Part shown: positions 43,487 through 52,134 of the stretch, in pieces
Layout of the letters: each line of letters opens with the position of its first letter
How positions within the stretch are numbered: position 1 is the first letter of the stretch
Source: Candidatus Accumulibacter necessarius
Lineage (GTDB): Bacteria > Pseudomonadota > Gammaproteobacteria > Burkholderiales > Rhodocyclaceae
Assembly (NCBI GenBank): GCA_017302435.1
Contig: JAFLDL010000003.1
Coordinates: 114,659-178,658 of the forward strand
Reading direction: 5' to 3'
Length of the DNA: 64,000 bases
Notes under the pieces: model-generated
Seen by the model: only the letters and a program-made list of their open reading frames with translations
Database searches by the model: none
What the model was told of the DNA's origin: nothing
Made by a program: the position numbers and the translations under genes

Positions 43487-44695
43487 TCATTTGACCAGCG
43501 AGTCGTAAAGTCTCTTGGTTTGCTGCGCGATGCTCGACCAGCTGAAGACGTCTCTTGCGCGCTTTTGGCCGGCGGCGGCCATTGCCTCGGCAAGTTCGGG
43601 GTTGTCGAGAACCTTGTTGATTGCTGTCGCCAGATCGCGCGAGAAGGCATCGGGGTCGACCGGCTCGAAGGGCGCGACGTGCAACTGCTCAAGCGGCACC
43701 AGATAGCCTGTCACGCCGTCGACGACGACCTCCTTGATGCCACCGACGGCACTTGCCACGACGGCGGTGCGGCAGGCCATGGCCTCAAGGTTGATGATCC
43801 CGAAAGGCTCGTAGATCGACGGACAGCAGAAGACCGTGGCGTGTGAATAAAGCTCGATCGCTTCTTCCTTGGTCACCATCTCCTGAATCCAGATCACGTT
43901 CCTGCAGCCCTCCTGCCGAACATGCTTGACTGCAGCTTCCATCTCGGCCAGCACCTCCCTGGTATCGGGGGCACCGGCGCAGAGCACCACCTGAGCGTCG
44001 GAATTGATGTACTTGACTGCGTTGACCAGGTGGACGATACCTTTCTGACGGGTGATGCGGCCGACAAAGAGGACGATGGGTTTAAGCGGGTCAACACCGA
44101 ATTTCTCGAGCGCGGTCGTCTCTTCCGTTGGATGGTACTGGTCGACGTTGATACCGTTGTAGATCACCGTGATCTTGGCCGGGTTGATGTCGAAGTGCTC
44201 GAGAATGTCCTTCTTCGTGCCCTCTGAAACAGCGATCACCGCGTCGGCCATGCCGAGCGAGGTGCGCTCGATCCATGATGACATGTCGTAGCCGCAGCCG
44301 AGTTGCTCGCGCTTCCACGGACGCAAGGGCTCGAGGGAATGCACCGTGTGTACCAGCGGGATGCCGTAGAGCGTCTTGGCCAGGATGCCACCAAGGTGGG
44401 CATACCAGGTGTGCACGTGCACCAGATCGGCGTCCACCTGCTCGCTCAAGGTCTCGAGGTTGGTCTCAAAGGTGTCCAGTGCGCCACTGAGCTTCTTGTC
44501 GACGTGGGCGAAACTGCCCTTGCCGAATGGGAAGCCCTTGACCCGCACCCCGTCGCTGACGGTGTCCTGGTCGCCAAACGAGCGGACTTCCACATGCATC
44601 AGTTTGGCCAGTTCGCCAGACAGATACTCGACGTGAACGCCGGCTCCGCCGTAGACGTAGGGAGGGTATTCTCGCGTCAGTAGCAGTACTTTCAT
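43487..44695 (-). CDS. glgM: GT4 glucosyltransferase, GlgM-like (TIGR02149 type)
   Basis: A 402-residue GT4 protein. The start MKVLLLTREYPPYVYGGAGVHVEYL matches the actinobacterial glycogen synthase/GlgM type rather than the E. coli GlgA type (477 residues, MQVLHVCSEMFP...). Other features are the donor-site motifs FVGRITRQKGIVHL and PSIYEPFGIINLEAMA. In mycobacteria GlgM makes maltose-1-phosphate from ADP-glucose and glucose-1-phosphate, the substrate of GlgE, which is encoded immediately downstream. Function as GlgM is inferred from family and context. The ATG at 44695 is chosen; the open frame upstream lacks homology. Confidence 0.82.
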   Translation of the reverse strand: MKVLLLTREYPPYVYGGAGVHVEYLSGELAKLMHVEVRSFGDQDTVSDGVRVKGFPFGKGSFAHVDKKLSGALDTFETNLETLSEQVDADLVHVHTWYAHLGGILAKTLYGIPLVHTVHSLEPLRPWKREQLGCGYDMSSWIERTSLGMADAVIAVSEGTKKDILEHFDINPAKITVIYNGINVDQYHPTEETTALEKFGVDPLKPIVLFVGRITRQKGIVHLVNAVKYINSDAQVVLCAGAPDTREVLAEMEAAVKHVRQEGCRNVIWIQEMVTKEEAIELYSHATVFCCPSIYEPFGIINLEAMACRTAVVASAVGGIKEVVVDGVTGYLVPLEQLHVAPFEPVDPDAFSRDLATAINKVLDNPELAEAMAAAGQKRARDVFSWSSIAQQTKRLYDSLVK

Positions 44696-44924
44696 CGCGG
44701 CACTTTCTATGCTGTAGTGGTGAGGTGAACGCACCGTCGGCGCGTCGTTTGAATTCCCTGCCATTGTATCGAGAAAGCCGTTTGGCGACCATCTCATCAG
44801 GCCCGGGGAGCGGTTTTGCTGCGACGCACAACCCCGTCAGCCGTCAGTTCGCAATGCCTGGGCATGCAGCGAGCGGCAGCGTTGACGGGCGACGTCGGCG
44901 ATCAGGACGGGTAGAATACCGGGA

Positions 44925-45602
44925 ATGAATCTGCTCGCCATCGACACCTCGACGGAGCTTGGCTCGATTGCCATCTGGCGCGACGGCGACCTGGTCACGC
45001 GCCGATGCCCGCCTGGAATTTCTCATTCGGAAACGCTGCTGCCACTGATCAGCGGCACGCTGCGCGAAACCGGCCTGAGCTTTGCCGATCTCGACGGGCT
45101 GGCTTTCGCCGCCGGCCCCGGCTCGTTTACCGGCCTGCGTGTTGCCTGCGGTGTCGCGCAAGGTCTGGCGTTCGCCCACCAACTGCCGCTTGTCCCGGTC
45201 GGTACGCTCGATGCGATGGCCTTGGCCAGCGGCGGCGAACAGGTGATCGTCCTGCTCGACGCGCGTATGGGTGAGATCTATCACGGCCGGTTCTCTGCTG
45301 CCATGGCGCTTGCCCCGGTATCCGTCTGCTCGCCGATGACGCTGCCGGTTCCCGACTCGGCTGGCTGGCTGGCCTGCGGTAACGGGCTGGCGGCCTATCC
45401 GGTCTTGCGGCAGCGACTGGCGGCTTGCGTACAGCACTGGCAGCCCGAGCTGATGCCCGACGCCGGCGCCGTCGCCCGTCTCGCTGCGCCGCGTCTGGCA
45501 CGCGGCGACTGGGTTGATGCGGCGGCGGCGGTGCCTATCTACGTGCGCAACAAGGTGGCACTGACGGTGAGCGAGCGCCTGGCCAAGGGGGGGAGGGCGT
45601 GA
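44925..45602 (+). CDS. tsaB: tRNA threonylcarbamoyladenosine biosynthesis protein TsaB
   Basis: A 225-residue TsaB/YeaZ family protein, a pseudo-enzyme partner of TsaD in making t6A at position 37 of ANN-decoding tRNAs. It begins MNLLAIDTSTELGSIAI and carries FAAGPGSFTGLRVACGVAQGLAF, the family hallmark. Length fits the family (E. coli 231). The stop overlaps rimI (GTGA). It starts a three-gene operon with rimI and udg. Confidence 0.95.
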   Translation: MNLLAIDTSTELGSIAIWRDGDLVTRRCPPGISHSETLLPLISGTLRETGLSFADLDGLAFAAGPGSFTGLRVACGVAQGLAFAHQLPLVPVGTLDAMALASGGEQVIVLLDARMGEIYHGRFSAAMALAPVSVCSPMTLPVPDSAGWLACGNGLAAYPVLRQRLAACVQHWQPELMPDAGAVARLAAPRLARGDWVDAAAAVPIYVRNKVALTVSERLAKGGRA

Positions 45603-46075
45603 GCGCGGTGCTCGCGTCGCGGCTCAGGATGGTGCCGCTGAGTCATCATGACCTTGACGAGATCCTCGCTATCGAAAACGGCGTCTATCCCTTTCCCTGG
45701 ACGCGCGGGAACTTTGTGGATTCGCTGGCTTCCGGCTATTTGGTCTGGGGCTGCCGCGTTGCCGACGAGCTGGTCGGCTATTTTGTACTGATGATGGCCC
45801 TCGACGAGGCGCACCTGCTCAACCTCAGCATCGCCGAGAAGCGGCAGGGCGCGGGATTTGGCGCACGCCTGCTCTGTCACGCCATGAGGGCGGCTCATCA
45901 GGCCGGGGCGACGAGCTTGTTGCTCGAAGTGCGCCCTTCTAATCCCTCGGCTCTGGCCCTCTATCGGCACTTCGGCTTCCAGCAGATCGGCGTTCGGCGC
46001 GGCTACTACCCGGCAGAAGCGGGGTCGGAGGATGCACTGGTGATGAGACATGTCCTAGGGAAGGTATCGGCATGA
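45599..46075 (+). CDS. rimI: Ribosomal protein S18 alanine N-acetyltransferase RimI
   Basis: A 158-residue GNAT acetyltransferase. The acetyl-CoA motif EKRQGAGFGARLLCHAM (R/Q-x-x-G-x-G/A) and the C-terminal VRPSNPSALALYRHFGFQQIGVRRGYYP are typical of RimI. The start is GTG overlapping tsaB. A tsaB-rimI neighbourhood is common in proteobacteria. Its stop overlaps the next gene (ATGA). Confidence 0.92.
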   Translation: MSAVLASRLRMVPLSHHDLDEILAIENGVYPFPWTRGNFVDSLASGYLVWGCRVADELVGYFVLMMALDEAHLLNLSIAEKRQGAGFGARLLCHAMRAAHQAGATSLLLEVRPSNPSALALYRHFGFQQIGVRRGYYPAEAGSEDALVMRHVLGKVSA

Positions 46076-46929
46076 TCGCCAGCAACCGGCCTGCGAGCCG
46101 ACTGACGCGCCTCGAGTTGCTGCGCGAGATCGGCCTGTCACCGCACTGGCAACTGCGAGAGTCGACGGTGGCGGTGTCTGCGACGCCGGCCGTGCCCGCC
46201 AGGCCAGAAGAAGCTCTCGCACACCGCACGGGGGTCGAGGTCGTCGCTGCCGCACCGGCCCGTTCCCCGGTTCTCACGGCCGTTGACCGGGCGGAAGAGA
46301 TTGCCGGGATGGGCTGGGAGCAGTTGCGCGAAAGCGTTGCCACCTGCCGTGCGTGTGCGCTCTGCCAGGAAAGGCGTCAGGCGGTGCTCGGGGTTGGCGA
46401 CGTGACTGCCGACTGGCTATTCATCGGTGAAGGACCCGGCGCCGAGGAAGACGCCCGCGGTGAGCCTTTCGTCGGTCCGGCTGGCAAGCTGCTCGATGCG
46501 ATGCTTGCGGCCATTGACCTGCAGCGCGGCAAAGACGTCTACATCGCCAATGCCGTCAAGTGCCGTCCGCCCGGTAATCGCACGCCGGAGCCCGCGGAAA
46601 TCGCCACCTGCGCGCCCTATCTGAAACGACAGATTGCTCTGATTCAGCCGCGGCTGATGGTGCTTTTGGGCAGGGCAGCAGCGCATGCGCTGCTCGGCGA
46701 CGTTGGCTCGCTGGCCAGTCTGCGTGGCCAGTCCTTCGCCTATCCTGCGCCCGCCGGTGGTGCGTACGGAATTCCAGTCGTCGTGACCTATCATCCGGCC
46801 TACCTGTTGCGCACGCTGCCGGACAAGGCAAAAGCCTGGGAGGACCTGTGCCGCGCCCGGACCCTGATGCGGGCCGCAAAGACCGCTGCCGCGGAATCGG
46901 CTTCTCAGCCCGCTACTCGCCCCACTTGA
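46072..46929 (+). CDS. Family 4 uracil-DNA glycosylase
   Basis: A 285-residue protein. The N-terminal 85 residues are a variable, Ala-rich extension. The core has the family-4 UDG pattern: four cysteines for an iron-sulfur cluster (CRACALC near residue 97, then further Cys downstream such as ATCAPYL), GEGPGAEEDARGEPFVGPAGKLLDAML, NAVKCRPPGNRTP and VTYHPAYLLR. It removes uracil from DNA and lies in an operon with tsaB and rimI. Two starts are possible; the one chosen overlaps rimI. Confidence 0.9.
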   Translation: MIASNRPASRLTRLELLREIGLSPHWQLRESTVAVSATPAVPARPEEALAHRTGVEVVAAAPARSPVLTAVDRAEEIAGMGWEQLRESVATCRACALCQERRQAVLGVGDVTADWLFIGEGPGAEEDARGEPFVGPAGKLLDAMLAAIDLQRGKDVYIANAVKCRPPGNRTPEPAEIATCAPYLKRQIALIQPRLMVLLGRAAAHALLGDVGSLASLRGQSFAYPAPAGGAYGIPVVVTYHPAYLLRTLPDKAKAWEDLCRARTLMRAAKTAAAESASQPATRPT

Positions 46930-47016
46930 GCGGCTGCGTGGCGCGGGGACCATTGAGAAATCGTTGAAAGCCTCCATCTGAATGTTGCTCTGTTCATCCC
47001 CGTGAAGGAAACTGTC

Positions 47017-47661
47017 ATGCGTCTACGAATCCTGTCCATTATGGTTCTGCTTGCGGGCCTGCTCTCCGGTTGCGGCTACAACACCTTTCAGACCGGCGAC
47101 GAAGCGATCAAGTCGGCCTGGTCCGAGGTACTCAACCAGTACCAGCGGCGCGCCGACCTGGTCCCCAATCTGGTCGCCACGGTGCAGGGTTACGCCAGTC
47201 ACGAAAAGGAGGTCCTGACCCAGGTGACGCAGGCGCGGGCCCAGGTTGGATCGATTCAGGCGACGCCGGAACTGGTCAATGATCCGGAGGCCTTCGCCAA
47301 GTTCCAGCAGGCGCAGGCGGGGCTGTCGAGCGCGCTGTCGCGCCTGCTGGTGGTTGCCGAGAACTACCCGCAGTTGAAGGCTGATGCCGCTTTCCGGGAC
47401 CTGCAGGCACAGCTGGAAGGGACCGAGAACCGGATCACGGTGGCTCGCAACCGCTACATCAAGTCGGTCGAAAGCTACAACGTCGCCGTACGCACCTTCC
47501 CGAACAATCTGACGGCGATGATCTTCGGCTACACGGTCAAGCCAAACTTCAGCGTCGAGAACGAGAAAGCGATTTCGACGGCGCCCAGGGTTGACTTCGG
47601 AAAACCGGCGCCGGCCTCCCCTGCCGCCGCCGGCAAACCTGCCCCAGCGCCCGGTTACTAG
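47017..47661 (+). CDS. LemA family lipoprotein
   Basis: A 214-residue LemA protein. The ATG at 47017 has AAGGA upstream and gives a lipoprotein signal ending LLSGC (residue 19). Family motifs follow: WSEVLNQYQRRADLVPNLVATVQGYASHEKEVL and the coiled-coil helices ending YNVAVRTFPNNLTAMIFGY. It faces the periplasm. A Pro/Ala-rich tail may be disordered. It is followed after 2 bases by a TPM-domain gene, the common LemA-YgcG pairing. Confidence 0.93.
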   Translation: MRLRILSIMVLLAGLLSGCGYNTFQTGDEAIKSAWSEVLNQYQRRADLVPNLVATVQGYASHEKEVLTQVTQARAQVGSIQATPELVNDPEAFAKFQQAQAGLSSALSRLLVVAENYPQLKADAAFRDLQAQLEGTENRITVARNRYIKSVESYNVAVRTFPNNLTAMIFGYTVKPNFSVENEKAISTAPRVDFGKPAPASPAAAGKPAPAPGY

Positions 47662-47663
47662 TC

Positions 47664-48545
47664 GTGTCAGGTCGTAGGGCGCGTCTGGCAGCCTGGCTGC
47701 TGAGCCTGTTGCTGCTCGTCGTGGCCGGCTTCACCCGCGGCGACGAGCAGCGAGCCATTCCCCCCTTGGGGTCCCGGGTCACCGACCTGACCGGGACCCT
47801 GGCGGCAGCGCAACGCGGGTCGCTGGAGGCCAAGCTGGCTGCCTTCGAGAGCGGGAAGGGCTCGCAGATTGCCGTTCTGATCGTGCCGACGGTCAAACCC
47901 GAAACCATCGAACAGTACGCGCTGCGCGTCGCCGAGTCCTGGCGACTGGGACGCCGGGGCGTCGACGATGGCGCGCTCCTGCTGGTGGCCACGGGGGACA
48001 GGAAGGTTCGCATCGAAGTCGGCTACGGCCTCGAGGGAGCGCTCAACGATGCAACGGCCAAGCGAATCATCAGCGAGATCATCAGCCCGCGTTTCAAGCA
48101 GGGAGATTTTGCCGGCGGCATTGACGCCGGCGTCGACGCGATGATCAAGGTGGTCTCGGGCGAAGCGCTGCCGGCGCCCAGCGCGGAAACAAGCAGGCGC
48201 GCCGACGTCGACGACGGTTTCGAGACCCTGCTGTTCGCCGGTTTCGTCCTGGTCTTTGTCGTTGGCGGTGTGTTGCGGGCCATCTTCGGGCGTTTCCTGG
48301 CGGCCGGCCTGATCGGCGTTGCCGCCGGGGTAATCGCTTCCTTGCTGATCTCTTCGCTGCTGGTCGCGGTCATCCTTGGCCTGGTGGCCGGCGTCATTTC
48401 CCTGTTTCTCGGTATGGTGGGTGGCGCTGGCTGGTCCTCGGGCGGCATTTACGGGGGAGGGGGCGGAGGCCGTCGTGGCGGCTCCGGCGGCTTTTCGGGT
48501 GGTGGTGGCGGCTTCGGCGGCGGCGGCGCTTCGGGAGACTGGTGA
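47664..48545 (+). CDS. TPM-domain (YgcG-like) membrane protein
   Basis: A 293-residue protein. A signal peptide (about 1-27) is followed by a TPM domain (about 35-165) with RVTDLTGTLAAAQR, and VRIEVGYGLEGALNDATAKRI. Two membrane helices lie around residues 190-255. A glycine-rich C-terminus ends GGGGGFGGGGASGDW. Typical for YgcG/TPM proteins paired with LemA. Starts at GTG, 2 bases after lemA. Its stop overlaps the next gene, so the three form an operon. Function is unclear, possibly envelope phosphatase or assembly factor. Confidence 0.88.
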   Translation: MSGRRARLAAWLLSLLLLVVAGFTRGDEQRAIPPLGSRVTDLTGTLAAAQRGSLEAKLAAFESGKGSQIAVLIVPTVKPETIEQYALRVAESWRLGRRGVDDGALLLVATGDRKVRIEVGYGLEGALNDATAKRIISEIISPRFKQGDFAGGIDAGVDAMIKVVSGEALPAPSAETSRRADVDDGFETLLFAGFVLVFVVGGVLRAIFGRFLAAGLIGVAAGVIASLLISSLLVAVILGLVAGVISLFLGMVGGAGWSSGGIYGGGGGGRRGGSGGFSGGGGGFGGGGASGDW

Positions 48546-49042
48546 TGCAATTGAAGAGACTGTTCCGCCATCTGATTCTGCCACACTGGTGGGTGCTGCG
48601 AGCCTTTCCGCCACAACTGCTGCGCCGCGTCGAGGAGGCCGTCGCAGCCTCGGAGTCGGCGCATGGCGGCGAGCTACGGGTCGTGGTCGAGGCCAATCTG
48701 CCGTTGCCTGATCTGTTGCAGGGTCGCCCGACGCGCGCGCGGGCAATAGAGCTGTTTTCGCAGTTGCACGTCTGGGACACCGAGCAAAACAGCGGCGTGC
48801 TCATTTATCTGCAACTGATCGATCGGCGGGTCGAGATCGTTGCTGATCGAGGGATCGACGCCAAGCTGGGTCAGGCGTTCTGGGACGGCGTCTGCCGCCG
48901 CATGGAGGCTGCTTTTCGCGCCGGGGATTTCGAGGACGGTATGCTATGGGCGCTGAGCACGATCACCCGGGCCTTGCATGAACAGTTCGCGGCGGTCGGG
49001 GGAAACCCGGACGAGTTGCCGAACGCACCGCTGGTCCTCTAG
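48542..49042 (+). CDS. Second TPM-domain protein
   Basis: A 166-residue cytosolic or peripheral TPM-domain protein without a signal peptide. Conserved elements are FPPQLLRRVEEAVAASESAHGGELRVVVEA, IYLQLIDRRVEIVADRGIDAKLG and the end TRALHEQFA. Its GTG start overlaps the previous gene (or the ATG at 48545 may be used). The stop TAG (49040-49042) lies inside the left end of a 166-bp repeat element, so the C-terminus was probably set by that insertion. Confidence 0.88.
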   Translation: MMQLKRLFRHLILPHWWVLRAFPPQLLRRVEEAVAASESAHGGELRVVVEANLPLPDLLQGRPTRARAIELFSQLHVWDTEQNSGVLIYLQLIDRRVEIVADRGIDAKLGQAFWDGVCRRMEAAFRAGDFEDGMLWALSTITRALHEQFAAVGGNPDELPNAPLVL

Positions 49043-49204
49043 TAGTCGGTTCCGCCAAACCAATTACATGAAATCGCGCCTTCTCGCGCCATGCGGCGTT
49101 GCAAATCCTCGCCATAGCTACGGTTATGGCTGTGGTTTGCGCCTTGCCTTGCACGAGAATGCATCAATTTCATTTGTAATCTTATTGGCGGAACGAACTA
49201 TTAG
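49039..49204. mobile_element. MITE-like non-autonomous element, copy 1
   Basis: A 166-bp element nearly identical (about 158 of 166 bases by eye) to 59466-59631. It has terminal inverted repeats TAGTCGGTTCCGCC / GGCGGAACGAACTA flanked by CTAG on the left and TTAG on the right, so a degenerate 4-bp target duplication (CTAG/TTAG) is likely. The interior contains CCATAGCTACGGTTATGG palindromic sequence. No protein is encoded. It fills the gap between two convergent genes, whose stop codons fall in its ends. Confidence 0.85.
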
Positions 49205-49725
49205 CCTTCGGCATAGCGTACGCGCTTGCTCGATTTGCTTGGTTGCGTCAGGTGATCATCGAGTGGCAGGGCGTGCGTCTGTTTTACCGTCTGCAGGGCA
49301 ATGTTGGTCTTGATACGGGCAACGCCGGGGAGGTGCAGCAACTGCTTGAGCATCAGTTCGGAAAACGTGGCCAGATCGGGAACGACGATACGCAGGATGT
49401 AGTCGCAGTCTCCGCTCACCGAGAGGCAGTCCATTACTTCCGGCATCGCCGCGACAGCAGCTTCGAAGGTTTCGTTGGCGGTGTCCCCATGCCGTTCCAG
49501 AATCACCTGGGCAAAAGCGGTAACCCCCAGGCCCAGCGCTGAGGGGGCGAGCAGGGCGACATAGCCGGCAATGACCCCGTCCTCTTCGAGCCGCTGGATG
49601 CGGCGGCTGATTTGCGACGCCGAAAGGCGGATCTGCTCGCCGAGCGTCGCGTTGGTCGCATTGCCCTTCCGTTGCAGTGCGTCCAGCAGTGCCAGATCGT
49701 AACGGTCTATGGTGATTTTTGACAT
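49201..49725 (-). CDS. Lrp/AsnC family transcriptional regulator
   Basis: A 174-residue regulator. The N-terminal winged helix-turn-helix (about 5-60) contains LDALQRKGNATNATLGEQIRLSASQISRRIQRLEEDGVI. The C-terminal RAM/ligand domain (about 70-150) contains DCLSVSGDCDYILRIVVPDLATFSELM. It is the classical Lrp fold. The ATG at 49725 is chosen because the family begins with this helix. The stop (TTA, 49201-49203) falls within the right end of the repeat element. Likely regulates amino-acid metabolism; target unknown. Confidence 0.92.
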   Translation of the reverse strand: MSKITIDRYDLALLDALQRKGNATNATLGEQIRLSASQISRRIQRLEEDGVIAGYVALLAPSALGLGVTAFAQVILERHGDTANETFEAAVAAMPEVMDCLSVSGDCDYILRIVVPDLATFSELMLKQLLHLPGVARIKTNIALQTVKQTHALPLDDHLTQPSKSSKRVRYAEG

Positions 49726-49810
49726 GATTTGCCTGATCCATGCATGAAGTGTGCACAGTATAGGTATGTTCTGCAAAAAAGCTACAAGGCAGCCGGATTC
49801 TCTGCGGCGC

Positions 49811-51073
49811 TCAGTGCGCGCTGTCGTCGAGTTGGCTCACGTCGTCCCGGATTTCCTGGTTGGCCTCATGGCGACCCTTGACGAGCCACATCGCGCCGCT
49901 GACAAACATGCCGAACAGGGTGATCACCAGGTAAATCGACACGTCAGAGCGGATCATCAGGAAATACAGGCCGGTCATCGCCAGAATCGACAGGTTTTCG
50001 TTGAAGTTCTGTACGGCTATCGAGTGGCCGGCGCCCATCAGGATATGACCGCGATGCTGCAGGAGCGCGTTCATCGGCACCACGAAGAAACCTGAGAGCG
50101 CGCCGATCAGGACCAGCAGGGGAACGGCCAGCCAGATGTGCTCGACGAAGTTCATGACCAGCACGATGACCCCCATGGCGATCCCGAGCGGGATGACGCG
50201 CACCGACTTGCGCAGGGTAATCATTCGTGCCGCACCGATGGCACCAAGGGCAACGCCGACCGCGACCACACCCTGCAGCATGCTTGATTTCGAGAGGTCA
50301 AGCTGCAGCGCCGTCTCGGCCCACTTGATGACGATGAACTGCAGGGTGGCGCCGGCGCCCCAGAACAGGGTGGTCACGGCCAGCGACACCTGACCCAGCC
50401 GGTCACGCCAGAGGAGCATCAGGCAATGATTGAATTCGCGCACCAGATACCAGGGGTTCTTGTGCAGCACCCGGTGATCGACGCCGGTATCGGGGACATA
50501 TATGTTGAACAACGCTGCGAGCAGGTAAAAGGCGGCGACGAAGCAGAGCGCCATCTCGCCCGTCGTATCGACTCCCGTATCAATCAGCGGAAAATCGAAG
50601 GCGAGCAGGCTGCGGGCAATCTCTGGCTGGATCAGCATGCCGCCGACGACGACCCCGAGAATGATCGCACCGACTGTCAGTCCCTCGATCCAGCCGTTGG
50701 CGACTACCAGCAGACGGTGCGGCAGGTATTCGGTCAGGATGCCATACTTGGCCGGTGAGTAGGCGGCGGCTCCGAGTCCGACGACGGCATAAGCCAGCAA
50801 GGGGTGCACCTGCCAGAACATCAGCGTGCAGCCGATGATCTTGATGCCGTTACTGATGAACATCACCCGCCACTTCGGCATCGAATCGGCAAAGGCGCCG
50901 ACGAAGGCAGCGAGGGCGACATAGGAAACCGTGAAGAAGGTTTTCAGCAGCGGTTCATACTCGCTCGGCGCGTGCATTTCACGCAGCACCGAGATGGCGA
51001 CGATGAGCAAGGCATTGTCTGCCAGCGCGGAAAAGAACTGCGCCGCCATGATGATGTAAAAGCCGAAGGGCAT
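49811..51073 (-). CDS. lplT: Lysophospholipid transporter LplT
   Basis: A 420-residue major-facilitator transporter. Signature regions are ISVLREMHAPSEYEPLLKTFFTVSYV and GLGAAAYSPAKYGILTEYLPHRLLVVANGWIEG, characteristic of LplT. LplT flips lysophospholipids to the inner leaflet for reacylation. E. coli LplT is 397 residues. No acyltransferase (aas) gene adjoins. The neighbours alr and radA with lplT recur together in betaproteobacteria. Confidence 0.92.
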   Translation of the reverse strand: MPFGFYIIMAAQFFSALADNALLIVAISVLREMHAPSEYEPLLKTFFTVSYVALAAFVGAFADSMPKWRVMFISNGIKIIGCTLMFWQVHPLLAYAVVGLGAAAYSPAKYGILTEYLPHRLLVVANGWIEGLTVGAIILGVVVGGMLIQPEIARSLLAFDFPLIDTGVDTTGEMALCFVAAFYLLAALFNIYVPDTGVDHRVLHKNPWYLVREFNHCLMLLWRDRLGQVSLAVTTLFWGAGATLQFIVIKWAETALQLDLSKSSMLQGVVAVGVALGAIGAARMITLRKSVRVIPLGIAMGVIVLVMNFVEHIWLAVPLLVLIGALSGFFVVPMNALLQHRGHILMGAGHSIAVQNFNENLSILAMTGLYFLMIRSDVSIYLVITLFGMFVSGAMWLVKGRHEANQEIRDDVSQLDDSAH

Positions 51074-51231
51074 TGGGTATTCTGAATGCGGCTGTTCTTG
51101 GAGTGTTGGCCTTATACCATGAAAGACGCCAACTTGTTAGCGCCGAGCAGTGGCGTGTCGAGCAGGCCTGTCTCTGGCCGACGGCGCCGTTTTGTGTTTG
51201 AATCTAGGCTCAAAAAAGAAAAGGGGGGCTT

Positions 51232-52134
51232 GTGGCTGACCGTCGATTACAGGTGTTTCACGCCGTGGCAAGGCACCTATCCTTCACCAAGGCTGGCGAG
51301 GCGCTGCACATGACCCAGCCGGCCGTGACTTTTCAGATCAAACAACTCGAAGAACGCTTCAATACGCGTCTTTTTGAGCGTGGTGGCGGGCGAATCTCGC
51401 TCACGCCCGCCGGCGAACTTGTTCTCGACTATGCGGAGCGAATCCTCGGACTGTCGAGCGAACTGGATATCCGCGTTGCCGAAATGACGGGGCAGATGAG
51501 CGGCAGCCTGCTTGTCGGGGCGAGCACGACGATAGCCGAGTTCATGCTGCCGCCCATTCTTGGCGAGTTCAACGTACGTTATCCACAGGTTCGGGCGCGG
51601 CTGACCGTGGCCAACTCGGAGACGATCAGCAATGCTGTGGCCGCGCACACGCTCGATATCGGCCTGATCGAATCACAGACAAATCATCCGAGCCTGCAGT
51701 CCGAGGTCTGTGGTGATGATGAACTGCAGGTCGTGTGCACCCCGGGCCATCCGCTTGGCAAGCAGAGCGAGGTCGATGCGCGGATCCTGCTGGCGCACGA
51801 CTTCATCGCCCGCGAGCCGGGTTCCGGTACCCGTGAAGTGACCGACGACTATTTTCGCGCCTGCGGCGTGGACCCTGAAAAGCTCAGGACGTTGATGGAG
51901 TTGTCTAGCCCGGAAGCCCTCAAAGGCGTTGTCGCGACCGGTCTCGGTTGCTCGATCGTGTCACGCGCCAGTTTCGAGAAGGAGCGGCAGCTGGGGACTC
52001 TGGTCGCCATACCATTGCGCCCGCGCCTGAAGCGCACCTTGTCGCTGATCTATCCAAAGGAGCGTTTCCGCTCCAAGGTCGTCCTGACCTTCGTTGAATT
52101 CGCCAGGAACAAGCTGCGCGAGCTGTCTGCCTGA
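51232..52134 (+). CDS. LysR-family transcriptional regulator
   Basis: A 300-residue LysR regulator. The N-terminal wHTH (about 1-60) contains FHAVARHLSFTKAGEALHMTQPAVTFQIKQLEERFNTRLFER. The effector domain (about 90-290) includes GASTTIAEFMLPPILGEFNVRYPQVRARL. It starts at GTG with AAGGGGGG just upstream. It is divergent from lplT and overlaps alr by 1 base (TGATG), so it is probably co-transcribed with alr and radA. Target unknown. Confidence 0.92.
   Translation: MADRRLQVFHAVARHLSFTKAGEALHMTQPAVTFQIKQLEERFNTRLFERGGGRISLTPAGELVLDYAERILGLSSELDIRVAEMTGQMSGSLLVGASTTIAEFMLPPILGEFNVRYPQVRARLTVANSETISNAVAAHTLDIGLIESQTNHPSLQSEVCGDDELQVVCTPGHPLGKQSEVDARILLAHDFIAREPGSGTREVTDDYFRACGVDPEKLRTLMELSSPEALKGVVATGLGCSIVSRASFEKERQLGTLVAIPLRPRLKRTLSLIYPKERFRSKVVLTFVEFARNKLRELSA

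Noticed and set aside
49043-49200. Short open frames reading through the repeat element
   Set aside because: They come from the element's own sequence (both copies give near-identical peptides); nothing suggests translation.
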